Positions 44,401 through 46,922 of a DNA stretch of 64,000 bases are shown here, piece by piece. The position numbers were made by a program, and so were the translations under genes. The notes beneath the pieces were generated by a model. It did no database searches. It was not told the DNA's origin and was given only the letters and a program-made list of their open reading frames with translations. Source of the DNA: Timema cristinae (lineage: Eukaryota > Arthropoda > Insecta > Phasmatodea > Timematidae); assembly GCA_039000515.1 (NCBI GenBank), contig JBCFYV010000024.1, positions 18,138,041 to 18,202,040 of the forward strand, in the 5' to 3' direction. Position 1 is the first letter of the stretch. Each line of letters starts with the position of its first letter.

Positions 44401-46030
44401 CACCTCACTGTTCCTACTGCTGATATATGGCCTATATGACGCACATCTGCACCCAATCACCGCTGCGGCCTACTCTTCGCTCAGCCACTCTGCATGGGCG
44501 CTTGGCCTTTCTTGGATTGTTGTTGCTTGCTCCACTGGTTATGGAGGTCAGTTGCAAGCGTTACCTATATTGTGATACAGGCAATGATATTAGGAACGGC
44601 AGTGATATTAAGGTGGTGAAACTAATCAAAGCAGTGATATTAGGCAAGGTAGTGATAATAGGCCAAACAGTGATTAGCATAAGAATAATTGTACTACTAA
44701 AGTAATAAGGTAAAGTGGGCTATTATATATTTTTAAAAAAACATTAAATTCTCACAAAACAATATCTTCAAAAATTTACATAATAGCCCTAGTTCTACAA
44801 AGTTCTAACTTAAAAACATTTGAGGTTTGAATACTTAGGAGGTATTGTAAAACAAGCTTACTCGAGATAAGATTTGTACTTGGAACAAATATTTATTTTG
44901 TTGTTGTTGTGTGCCTAATTGTAGGTTTGTAGGTTCGGCTTTTAACTTTGATCAGTTAGTTAACATAAAACAGTTGATGACTAATCTTATTGTGTCATGA
45001 ATGACCCAAGTAAAATATATCCCCCTATTTAAATGACAAATATTTAATATCTAAGTAAGGACCTCAAGTGTAGAGGATATGTGACTAGTTTGGGCAGTTT
45101 CTTTTAGCTCTGTTTTAATCATAATTATGTTTAAATGTTTGACAAACTTTATCTTCATTCCAATGTAAGATATTATTATAAACATGGGCAAGATGAGACC
45201 AACGTAATTCAATAAAAACACAACTTGGTGGCCTATAAATGTTTGCCATTGTTTCAGGCTATGTGGATAAGCTACTGTCTTTAAGTATACTGTATCCATT
45301 CAGTAGAGTAACCTATTGCGCTTACTTGGTACATCCCATTGTAATCAGGGTGATGGCTATGAAGATGGACAGTCCTCTTCATCTCAGCAAAGAAACAGTG
45401 GTGAGATATTTTGAAAATTATGTACTGAAGTAAAAACTAGAACTTGTCACCAATATAAAATATTTTATATATACTTAACATAAAAAATCAAATTTTATTT
45501 TATATTTGAAAATTATATATACATTTTTTCAAGAATAAAATTGACCCTCTGTAGTCGAGTGGCCAGAGTTTCTGGTTATGGATCCAGAGGTCCCTGGTTC
45601 AGTCGCTGGCGCTTCCAAATTTTTTTGTGAAGCAGCGGGTTTGGAACAGAGTTAGACTCAAGTGGTGTGAGGACAAAGTAATTAGGAGCAACTAGAATAG
45701 AAAAAAAAAAAAAAAAAAAAGAGTAGCAACTCCGGTCTAGAAAACTGGGGTTAAGGGCCGAAGGGTTTGGTGTGCCCTTGTTGTTTAGCTAACTTTCCAG
45801 TAGCTTCTTTCTTAGTTTAAATATTAGCAAAGATGTGGTTTTCCTCCTTTTGGAATGTCACATCAAATACTAAGAAGTTATTTTTTCAGATGATATTATT
45901 CCTGGGACAAGCAGTGGCATCTTACATCCTTGCTTTTGTGGTGTCCATCACCTATGAAGCGCCAATAGTTTCGCTTTTGAAGATTTGCTCTCCTAAAAAG
46001 AAAAAGCGGTCATATCCAGTGGCACAGTGA
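2068..46030 (+). CDS. NRF-6-like (nose resistant to fluoxetine) multi-pass acyltransferase, whole split gene
   Basis: The family consists of membrane proteins with an extracellular NRF domain fused to an acyltransferase-3 domain; in nematodes NRF-6 acts in lipid or drug transport. I join these exons: 2068-2847, 20249-20400, 21174-21352, 25270-25472, 29718-29885, 31580-31672, 32058-32186, 34162-34327, 42174-42253, 42733-42828, 43364-43490, 44372-44546, 45258-45400 and 45890-46030. Phases match at every junction. The sum is 2632 nt, and two single-base frame breaks (exons 1 and 6) bring it to 2634, or 877 residues, somewhat long for the family because of a long N-terminal stretch. Landmarks in order are a signal peptide, [95 protein letters not shown] and a lysine-rich C-terminus. 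The physiological substrate cannot be read from the sequence. The two breaks could be assembly errors or signs of decay. Confidence 0.9.
2965..3540. repeat. diverged tandem array, about 120-130 bp unit, five copies
   Basis: Starts near 2972, 3090, 3222, 3347 and 3467 each carry a TAACAATTnnGGAT-like block, TTTTTACTACATCTTGG, then TGTAGAAAA and GAATTGGTAC. The copies have drifted, so the array is old. It lies in intron 1 just after exon 1. Confidence 0.65.
3895..4040 (-). mobile_element. tRNA-derived SINE fragment (SINE-B-like)
   Basis: The block GTGGTAAACCACTCAGGAAA, then GGGTATCGAACCCAG (an inverted B box) and GGCCAGTACC, is a reversed tRNA-like head with part of a SINE-B body. The 3' tail is missing. 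Confidence 0.45.
4370..5620. repeat. degenerate short-period repeat field (CATCACTAGAACATAT type), interrupted by a SINE
   Basis: Variants of AACCATCACTAGAACATATG recur about every 20-30 bases over 1.2 kb, with much divergence. No open frame persists. A SINE-A copy sits inside it at about 4594-4815. Confidence 0.7.
4594..4815 (+). mobile_element. SINE-A copy
   Basis: The tRNA-like head has an A box (CTGGTGGTCCAAGGG) and a B box (GGGGTTCAATCC). The body continues ACCAAACCCTTCCTTCACCT, GGAATGCCAGGCC and GTGGTTCGGATCCCACG. The end is 3'-truncated and runs into a short ATA repeat. Too degenerate to be a functional tRNA. Confidence 0.75.
6033..6480. repeat. 24-bp minisatellite, about 18 units in two alternating types
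   Basis: The core CCTACTAGAATAAGGGAG is constant. The preceding six bases alternate mainly between TAAATA and TCCATG, giving two unit types in an irregular higher-order pattern. Because the unit is 24 bases, the - strand stays open for 149 codons as an eight-residue repeat (ILVGMDSL / ILVGIYSL). I treat it as non-coding satellite with an incidental open frame. Confidence 0.85.
7465..11093. mobile_element. 3.6-kb palindromic (foldback) element flanked by TTAA
   Basis: Ends read TTAA-GGCCCGTTGACAC at the left and GTGTCAACGGGCC-TTAA at the right. The left arm (7465-9456) and right arm (9492-11053) are inverted copies over their whole length apart from a SINE in the left arm and small indels. 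A second right terminus follows at 11059-11093. TTAA target sites are typical of piggyBac-type elements, but the short site also allows a TA reading. Both arms carry a short coding remnant ([24 protein letters not shown]-like in look). No transposase is present. Confidence 0.8.
8460..8770 (-). mobile_element. SINE-A copy with perfect target duplication
   Basis: Read on the - strand it has the head GGTCTAGGGGTAAGGTGTC, B box GGGGTTCAATCC, the conserved body, and the tail ACCCGAACGGGTAGTAAGAT then (AAT)n. A 10-bp duplication ACTAACATTT flanks it at 8450-8459 and 8771-8780. The opposite palindrome arm retains the uninterrupted site, so this insertion is later than the palindrome. Confidence 0.9.
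11800..12005 (-). mobile_element. SINE-B copy, degraded, inside the MULE intron
   Basis: Reversed, it shows an inverted B box (GGATTCGATCC), the GTGGAAAATCATTTAGGGAA body block, and the ACTTCCTGTTCGAGCTATAG tail. It resembles the full copy at 12399-12649 in opposite orientation. Confidence 0.6.
12399..12649 (+). mobile_element. SINE-B, full copy with target duplication
   Basis: The head GGTGGCCGGACGGTCTATGG carries a long variable arm and the B box GGGTTCGAACCC, so it derives from a class II (Leu/Ser-type) tRNA. The body has ATGGTTTCCCCACTTT and AAATTCAACCTTCCCAATCC; the tail is GCCCGAACGGGCAGTAAGAC. A 10-bp duplication GATAGTTTTT lies at 12389-12398 and 12650-12659. Confidence 0.9.
14090..15010. 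repeat. about 63-bp satellite array, split by a SINE
   Basis: Units of about 63 bases contain CCATAAGAAATGGCACATAG, a TATGACAA block and TTAAATTCAAATA. Two neighbouring units near 14815-14940 are almost identical, so the array was homogenised recently. A SINE-A with a very long ATT tail interrupts it. Confidence 0.8.
14297..14736 (-). mobile_element. SINE-A copy with an expanded (ATT)n tail
   Basis: The tail on the - strand is about 170 bases of TAA repeats, followed in reverse by the usual tail, body and head ending at GGTGACCTAGG-like bases. Near-perfect duplications CAAATATTAAGT (14285-14296) and CAAATAATAAGT (14737-14748) flank it. Confidence 0.85.
15010..16150. other. unassigned intronic sequence with an exon-like block
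   Basis: The stretch around 15400-15612 is GC-richer, contains CATTCAGTCTTCACAGTCAG, and ends at a consensus-like donor AACGAG|GTAAGT (15613). It could be a non-coding first exon or part of a retroelement terminus. No open frame supports a protein. Confidence 0.3.
16158..16440 (+). mobile_element. SINE-E, tRNA-derived element
   Basis: The head GCCTCGTGGTATAGTGGTC (A box) and GTTTGATTCCCGG (B box) is tRNA-like, but the acceptor stem does not pair, so it is not a tRNA gene. The body differs from the other groups here. Its 3' end is uncertain. Confidence 0.6.
16900..17460 (+). other. two adjoining open stretches of unknown nature
   Basis: Overlapping open frames at 16920-17198 and 17183-17458 give about 92 and 91 codons. 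The translated text (for example [15 protein letters not shown] and [17 protein letters not shown]) is not obviously low-complexity. I do not recognise it, and neither frame has a convincing start context. It may be a relic of a mobile element. Confidence 0.25.
17460..19110. other. intron 1 sequence without a recognised gene
   Basis: AT-rich to 18600, then GC-richer with a purine-rich tract (18850-18920). A TATATAC motif lies near 18792. The 18900-19120 part recalls the 15400-15600 block (TCTTCTC..AGGG and GTCCATTC motifs) without clear alignment. Confidence 0.3.
19080..19670 (+). other. exon-like fragments with splice sites, non-coding or unknown
   Basis: Three segments look spliced: one ending AAATG|GTGAGT (19113-19119), a short one after TTACTTGCAG (about 19235) beginning GCAGCATGGCAAATCG, and one after TTTGTAG (about 19530). 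The middle segment is open from its ATG. They sit 0.6-1.1 kb before exon 2, so they might be alternative leader exons or a separate non-coding transcript. Confidence 0.25.
20249..20400 (+). CDS. NRF-like gene exon 2
   Basis: The acceptor TTTTTACAG precedes [20 protein letters not shown], then SLCESLG and LGFYKLR. This aligns with the part of the NRF domain that carries the family's D-A-x-G-K motif and a conserved cysteine. The start phase fits exon 1 exactly. The donor is uncertain: GTCGAG at 20401 is the only GT that keeps the frame before the TAG at 20413-20415, and it is a weak site directly against a tandem repeat array. Confidence 0.8.
20431..20690. repeat. 71-bp tandem repeat, about 3.5 copies
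   Basis: The unit contains TAACGTTAGTCACAACATAC, AGTAATTTGGACGGAGG and ATGATAAACAGGAGC. Copies begin near 20431, 20502, 20573 and 20644, the last partial. The array starts only 30 bases after the exon 2 donor. Confidence 0.85.
20741..21070. mobile_element. possible non-autonomous hAT-like element
   Basis: CAGGGGCGCATACAGAAATT followed by a G10 run is the kind of end seen in short hAT-like elements. The opposite end was not found. Weak call. Confidence 0.25.
21174..21352 (+). CDS. NRF-like gene exon 3
   Basis: The exon follows TATATACAG and encodes [20 protein letters not shown], the conserved double-cysteine end of the NRF domain. After a hydrophilic stretch it ends FWILV, the beginning of the first membrane helix. 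The donor GTGAGT at 21353 is canonical and leaves phase 2, which exon 4 completes. Confidence 0.9.
21780..22140 (+). mobile_element. RTE-like LINE, 3' end fragment
   Basis: An open stretch encodes the C-terminal [23 protein letters not shown] segment, followed by [16 protein letters not shown]. The copy ends CCACAAGCTGGAAACAGTTG and a GATGAT run, the same end as the copies at 41310 and 49600. Confidence 0.7.
22140..23730. other. AT-rich intron 3 sequence
   Basis: No gene, clear repeat or tRNA-like block recognised. Confidence 0.5.
23735..24335. repeat. tandem array of about 119 bp with shorter internal period
   Basis: Blocks of the type CCATCTTTACTAGCAGTAAC, CTTGCAGTGACTTCTATTTA and AAGCACTATGATTT recur in order about five times, with drift. 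Confidence 0.75.
24335..25260. other. intron 3 sequence with a GC-rich purine/pyrimidine tract
   Basis: Around 24435-24505 long G and C runs form a low-complexity tract. Nothing else is recognised. Confidence 0.4.
25270..25472 (+). CDS. NRF-like gene exon 4
   Basis: The exon opens [20 protein letters not shown], completing the first transmembrane helix. It then encodes a long polar cytoplasmic loop ending in an asparagine-rich stretch (TSNNNNISN). The acceptor is ATTTTCAG and the donor GTAGGT at 25473, phase 1. Loops of this kind between helix 1 and the acyltransferase core vary in length in the family. Confidence 0.9.
25569..25869. mobile_element. 301-bp foldback element (MITE)
   Basis: Both halves are inverted copies: TTAAATAAACAATGAA at 25569 against its complement ending 25869, and TTCTGGGTACATTAGT against ACTAATGTACCCAGAA. 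The centre is near 25720. The element could form a long hairpin just after exon 4. Confidence 0.85.
25985..26150 (+). mobile_element. SINE-B-like fragment
   Basis: The B box GGTTTGAATCCTAACCAGG, then CATTTCTCCTTGACCTTCCT and GTACCCTATAAATG resemble a decayed SINE-B body. Confidence 0.45.
26190..26430 (-). mobile_element. SINE-B copy, degraded
   Basis: In reverse it has CAAACCCCGGTCTC (B box side), TAGGAAAAACCATCCTC, and the tail side CACCCTGTCTTATTACCTG. Orientation is opposite to the copy at 25985. Confidence 0.6.
26548..26850 (+). mobile_element. SINE-C copy
   Basis: The head GGGGTCTTGTGGTAAAGTG and B box GGGTTCAAGCTCAG are tRNA-like. The body ends with CTCATAAAAATTCTCGTGTG, AATAAGACGATTCAG and GTTAAATA. 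The same order occurs at 62915-63215. Confidence 0.8.
27025..27114 (+). CDS. possible cassette exon of the NRF-like gene
   Basis: A 90-bp open stretch follows a good acceptor (TTATTTCAG) and encodes [20 protein letters not shown] followed by [10 protein letters not shown]. Its entry phase (1) matches exon 4, and with the donor GTTAAG at 27115 its exit phase (1) matches exon 5, so inclusion keeps frame. A much stronger donor, GTAAGT at 27120, would include an in-frame TAA. The segment is not needed to join exons 4 and 5, and I know no conserved counterpart. Confidence 0.4.
27960..28150 (+). mobile_element. SINE-B copy, 5'-truncated
   Basis: GGTGGTTTTTCCTAAATGG, ATCCCTCCATGCAAATG, AACTCAACCTTTCCTATCCC and AACCCAAGCAGGTAGTAAGA follow the SINE-B order. 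The tRNA head is lost. Confidence 0.7.
28150..28840. other. AT-rich intron 4 sequence
   Basis: No gene or repeat recognised. Confidence 0.45.
28844..28915. repeat. partial copy of the TA-flanked MITE family
   Basis: TAGGGGTGTGTGAAGGTCAC and CTTGAAACCTTCAAAG match the terminal and inner parts of the element at 33487-33692. Confidence 0.45.
29585..29690. repeat. short inverted-repeat element related to the TA-flanked MITE family
   Basis: GATGCGAAGGCTTATGAGGT faces GAAGCTTCGCATGACC. The inside has TCAAAGCAAAG and TGACCTTTAACTTCAAC. A close relative lies at 55645-55750. Confidence 0.6.
29718..29885 (+). CDS. NRF-like gene exon 5 (acyltransferase core start)
   Basis: The exon begins [20 protein letters not shown] and leads to [17 protein letters not shown], the acyltransferase-3 hallmark with an arginine and a histidine in helix 2. 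Exon 4 ends in phase 1 (G) and this exon starts GC, giving glycine at the junction. The donor GTAACA follows TTCTCAG, phase 1. Confidence 0.92.
30240..31250 (+). mobile_element. LINE reverse transcriptase fragment, split by a SINE
   Basis: Broken frames give [40 protein letters not shown], then after the [22 protein letters not shown] (the Y-x-DD catalytic box) and [18 protein letters not shown]. Many stops show decay. The C-terminal part resembles the fragment at 60420-60870. Confidence 0.75.
30675..30908 (-). mobile_element. SINE-A copy, head-truncated
   Basis: Read on the - strand, it ends with the tail TAACCTGAACGGGTAGTAAG and TAATAAT. A 6-bp direct repeat ACATTA flanks it. It lies inside the reverse transcriptase of the LINE fragment, just before the YTDD box. 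Confidence 0.8.
31580..31672 (+). CDS. NRF-like gene exon 6, with a one-base frame break
   Basis: Entered in phase 1, the exon reads [11 protein letters not shown]. The conserved continuation [20 protein letters not shown] is in the frame one base back, starting at 31611. The break sits in an A4-G-A2-T5 tract (31607-31618), typical of a homopolymer miscall. The other frame cannot be entered by an alternative acceptor because a TAA lies at 31581-31583, and the AG at 31596-31597 gives the wrong phase. The donor GTGAGA leaves phase 2. Confidence 0.88.
31775..31995 (+). mobile_element. SINE-B copy
   Basis: The head GGTGGCCATATGGTCTAAGG, B box GGTTCGATTCCTGTCGGG, body CTCTCCATCCACGCAAAC and tail TCCAAAATGGTAGTCAAGA follow the SINE-B order. 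It begins about 100 bases after exon 6. Confidence 0.75.
32058..32186 (+). CDS. NRF-like gene exon 7
   Basis: The exon completes the SG of VDTFFFISG, then [17 protein letters not shown] and [15 protein letters not shown]. This covers a membrane helix, a loop and the conserved YRxLRL segment. The acceptor is GTCACAG, the donor GTAAGA, phase 2 at both ends. Confidence 0.92.
32190..33480. other. AT-rich intron 7 sequence
   Basis: No gene or repeat recognised. Confidence 0.45.
33487..33692. mobile_element. 206-bp MITE with TA target site
   Basis: Termini GGAGTGTGCAAAG and CTTCGCACATTCC are inverted repeats, flanked on both sides by TA (33485-33486, 33693-33694). TA duplication is typical of Tc1/mariner-type elements. 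No coding capacity. Confidence 0.75.
33900..34090 (+). mobile_element. LINE C-terminal fragment
   Basis: Purine-rich text (GGGAAAGAGGAGCTTAAGAA, TTCTGGGAGCTGAAGGAAGA) matches the end of LINE ORF2 of the G-R-x-x-I-T-x-L-D / Y-x-x-L-K type. Frames are broken. Confidence 0.5.
34162..34327 (+). CDS. NRF-like gene exon 8
   Basis: The exon reads [19 protein letters not shown] then an extracellular loop with [20 protein letters not shown]. Family members have the same C-x-x-x-WW-x-N-L-x-Y-x-N-x-x-x-P pattern. The acceptor is CGCCCTAG and the donor GTCAGT at 34328, phase 0. A 7.8-kb intron follows that carries the I-clade LINE. Confidence 0.92.
34560..34965 (+). mobile_element. RTE-like LINE, left part of a copy split by the I-clade element
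   Basis: It parallels 49140-49460: AGAGACTTGCTATGGAGAAG, GAAGTGCTCTTG, GCAGCAGAAAAATGGA and GTGAGAAGCATGTTAG. It breaks at 34965 in the 14-bp repeat GAGTATGCCAAAGA and resumes at 41151. Confidence 0.8.
35338..39026 (-). pseudogene. I-clade LINE ORF2 (endonuclease, reverse transcriptase, RNase H), frame-broken
   Basis: Parts in order are: endonuclease start [20 protein letters not shown] with LCLQETHF (39026-38805); endonuclease end with DLTFCSPG and GSDHYPILL (38588-38163); reverse transcriptase with [31 protein letters not shown] and FVDDYA (38344-36998); thumb and RNase H start [15 protein letters not shown] (36967-35954); RNase H end [16 protein letters not shown] (35957-35742); and C-terminal [17 protein letters not shown] (35592-35338). 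RNase H inside ORF2 plus a TAA tail place it in the I group. Breaks occur at each listed join, one of them from a 17-bp tandem duplication at about 35965-35998. Confidence 0.88.
39045..40410 (-). pseudogene. I-clade LINE ORF1, gag-like nucleic-acid-binding protein, frame-broken
   Basis: The start at 40410 gives 253 residues (to 39649). Near residues 190-240 are zinc knuckles [14 protein letters not shown] and [13 protein letters not shown] (both C-x2-C-x4-H-x4-C), then a partial CINCKGPH. The C-terminal part continues in other frames (39470-39679 and 39045-39542, proline/lysine rich), so at least two shifts have occurred. ORF1 proteins of I-clade elements coat the RNA for transport and target-primed reverse transcription. 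Confidence 0.82.
41151..41340 (+). mobile_element. RTE-like LINE, right part of the split copy
   Basis: It continues the 34560-34965 copy: GGATATAAAGTATGTAG, GAGAGGGTGGGCGGAACGGA, AAAGTGTGTAAG and AGGCAGTTTATTAAATTGAC, ending CCACAGGCTACAAACAATTG and ATTATGATGAT. The order is the same as at 21920-22130. Confidence 0.85.
41340..42170. other. intron 8 sequence, no feature recognised
   Basis: AT-rich; one open stretch on the - strand (41718-41921) has no recognisable content. Confidence 0.4.
42174..42253 (+). CDS. NRF-like gene exon 9
   Basis: This 80-bp exon encodes [20 protein letters not shown] followed by LLILAV. The W-Y-L-A-N-D-x-Q-F motif is diagnostic of this acyltransferase family. The acceptor is ACATCATCAG and the donor GTAATT, phase 2. 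Confidence 0.92.
42733..42828 (+). CDS. NRF-like gene exon 10
   Basis: Ninety-six bases encode [19 protein letters not shown] then [13 protein letters not shown], one membrane helix plus a short loop. The acceptor is TTGTTTCAG and the donor GTACCG, phase 2 at both ends, which fits exons 9 and 11. Confidence 0.9.
43364..43490 (+). CDS. NRF-like gene exon 11
   Basis: The exon encodes [20 protein letters not shown] then [12 protein letters not shown], matching the conserved Y-x-K-P-W-x-R-x-x-P-Y-x-x-G segment. The acceptor is GTTGCAG and the donor GTATGA, phase 0. Confidence 0.92.
43500..44090. other. AT-rich intron 11 sequence
   Basis: No gene or repeat recognised before the SINE-D copy. Confidence 0.4.
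44095..44318 (-). mobile_element. SINE-D copy
   Basis: On the - strand: GACCACCTCTGTGGTTTAGT head, GGTTCAATCCCCAGTGC B box, then GTGGGTCTGGGACGC and CAGTCTAGAAAAC. It mirrors the copy at 45541-45790 and lies only 54 bases before exon 12. Confidence 0.75.
44372..44546 (+). CDS. NRF-like gene exon 12
   Basis: Two membrane helices are visible ([20 protein letters not shown] and [17 protein letters not shown]) joined by a loop with [20 protein letters not shown]. The acceptor is TGCCATAG and the donor GTCAGT, phase 1. A short repeat array starts just after the donor. Confidence 0.92.
44574..44690. repeat. short tandem repeat of about 28 bp after exon 12
   Basis: Variants of AGGCAAGGTAGTGATATTA recur four times. 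Divergence is moderate. Confidence 0.6.
45258..45400 (+). CDS. NRF-like gene exon 13
   Basis: The exon reads [20 protein letters not shown] then [13 protein letters not shown]. The Y-L-x-H-P motif near the last helices is conserved. It enters in phase 1 and leaves in phase 0 at GTGAGA. Confidence 0.92.
45541..45790 (+). mobile_element. SINE-D copy
   Basis: The head TTGACCCTCTGTAGTCGAG and GAGGTCCCTGGTTCAGTC (B box) is tRNA-like. The body has AGCGGGTTTGGAACAG, an internal run of 21 A, then AACTCCGGTCTAGAAAACTG. It sits 100 bases before exon 14. Confidence 0.75.
45890..46030 (+). CDS. NRF-like gene exon 14 (C-terminus)
   Basis: The last exon encodes a hydrophobic helix ([19 protein letters not shown]), then [11 protein letters not shown] with the family's E-x-P motif, and a basic tail ([12 protein letters not shown]) ending at TGA 46028-46030. 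The run of lysines suggests a cytoplasmic C-terminus. The acceptor is TTTTTTCAG. Confidence 0.93.
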   Translation: MILFLGQAVASYILAFVVSITYEAPIVSLLKICSPKKKKRSYPVAQ

Positions 46031-46281
46031 AAATAACATTATAAGTGCATCGATATACATTATAGTAGATTCCTTTGTCAAAACCATTGAGTCATTACCC
46101 TTTAATCAATCAAACAGACACAAACTTAGTGCAACATTTATTATAAACATAATTAATGACTCAAGGAATAAATTTTGTGCATATATCATGTTAATTATGA
46201 ATTACAAATGAAGATATAGATCTTCAGAACTCTCATGAAAGTGATTTATAGAGATTTATTGGAAATGTGTTCACTTTTACA

Positions 46282-46287
46282 AATAAA
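46282..46287 (+). terminator. candidate poly(A) signal AATAAA of the NRF-like gene
   Basis: AATAAA lies about 250 bases after the stop codon in an AT-rich 3' region. Earlier AATAAA hexamers in the same UTR (for example near 46167) are alternatives. Confidence 0.5.
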
Positions 46288-46713
46288 ATTGAGTGTTTTT
46301 TTATGTAGTTTTATAATAATTGTTTGTATGATACTTTTAATAGTATAAGTTTAACTTAAATAACTATATTTAAGTGCCATTTGTTGGTATAGTAAATATT
46401 CTCATTAGTTGAGATAATGAATTGGAGTAATTACCATACCAAAATTATGAGAAATATATAGAAAGTCCTTGAATAGGAATTAAAAACCAGCTCTCATAAA
46501 ACCATAGTTAATCTAGTAAAGAACTTTTAGAGCAAACAAAGGTTATTTTCTCCCATAATGTATTTTAATTATTATTACATAAACATTAATATATAGCAAA
46601 ATATAAAATGAATAATGTAAATAGAATTAACACAGAGTTCTTCAAATGGGGGGAAATAAAAAAATAGCAACATAAAAATGTTTTAGAAAATTATACAAAA
46701 GGTTATTTACACT
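46288..46713. other. gap between the convergent genes
   Basis: AT-rich sequence likely shared by the two 3' UTRs. No other feature seen. Confidence 0.5.
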
Positions 46714-46922
46714 TCATGATGGACCTTCAATAGCTACTTCAGTCTCCACATGAACATATACTGGACCTCCTCGAATGTAGTTCTTGAACCGAAGGATAGT
46801 TTCAATCCCAAACACAGACTCGGAAGTTGGAGAAGACACAATCGTTCTCAGGACCTCATATTTGGCATCTTTACATAGCTTGGTAGCTTTTGTAGAGCGA
46901 TCCAAAAGAAATTCTATGAGAC
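46714..46922 (-). CDS. PSMD5: PSMD5 last exon
   Basis: On the - strand the acceptor TTTGCAG is followed by GTCTCATAG, which completes a glycine codon. The exon encodes LIEFLLDRSTKATK, KDAKYEVLRTIVSS, FGIETILRFKNYIRGGPVYV and ends VAIEGPS, stop at 46714-46716. The R-x-Y-x-x-x-G-P-x-Y-V and V-x-EG motifs are PSMD5 hallmarks. An ATTAAA around 46565 on the - strand could serve as poly(A) signal; the next AATAAA hexamers (near 46255 and 46138) lie inside the opposing gene's 3' UTR. Confidence 0.88.
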
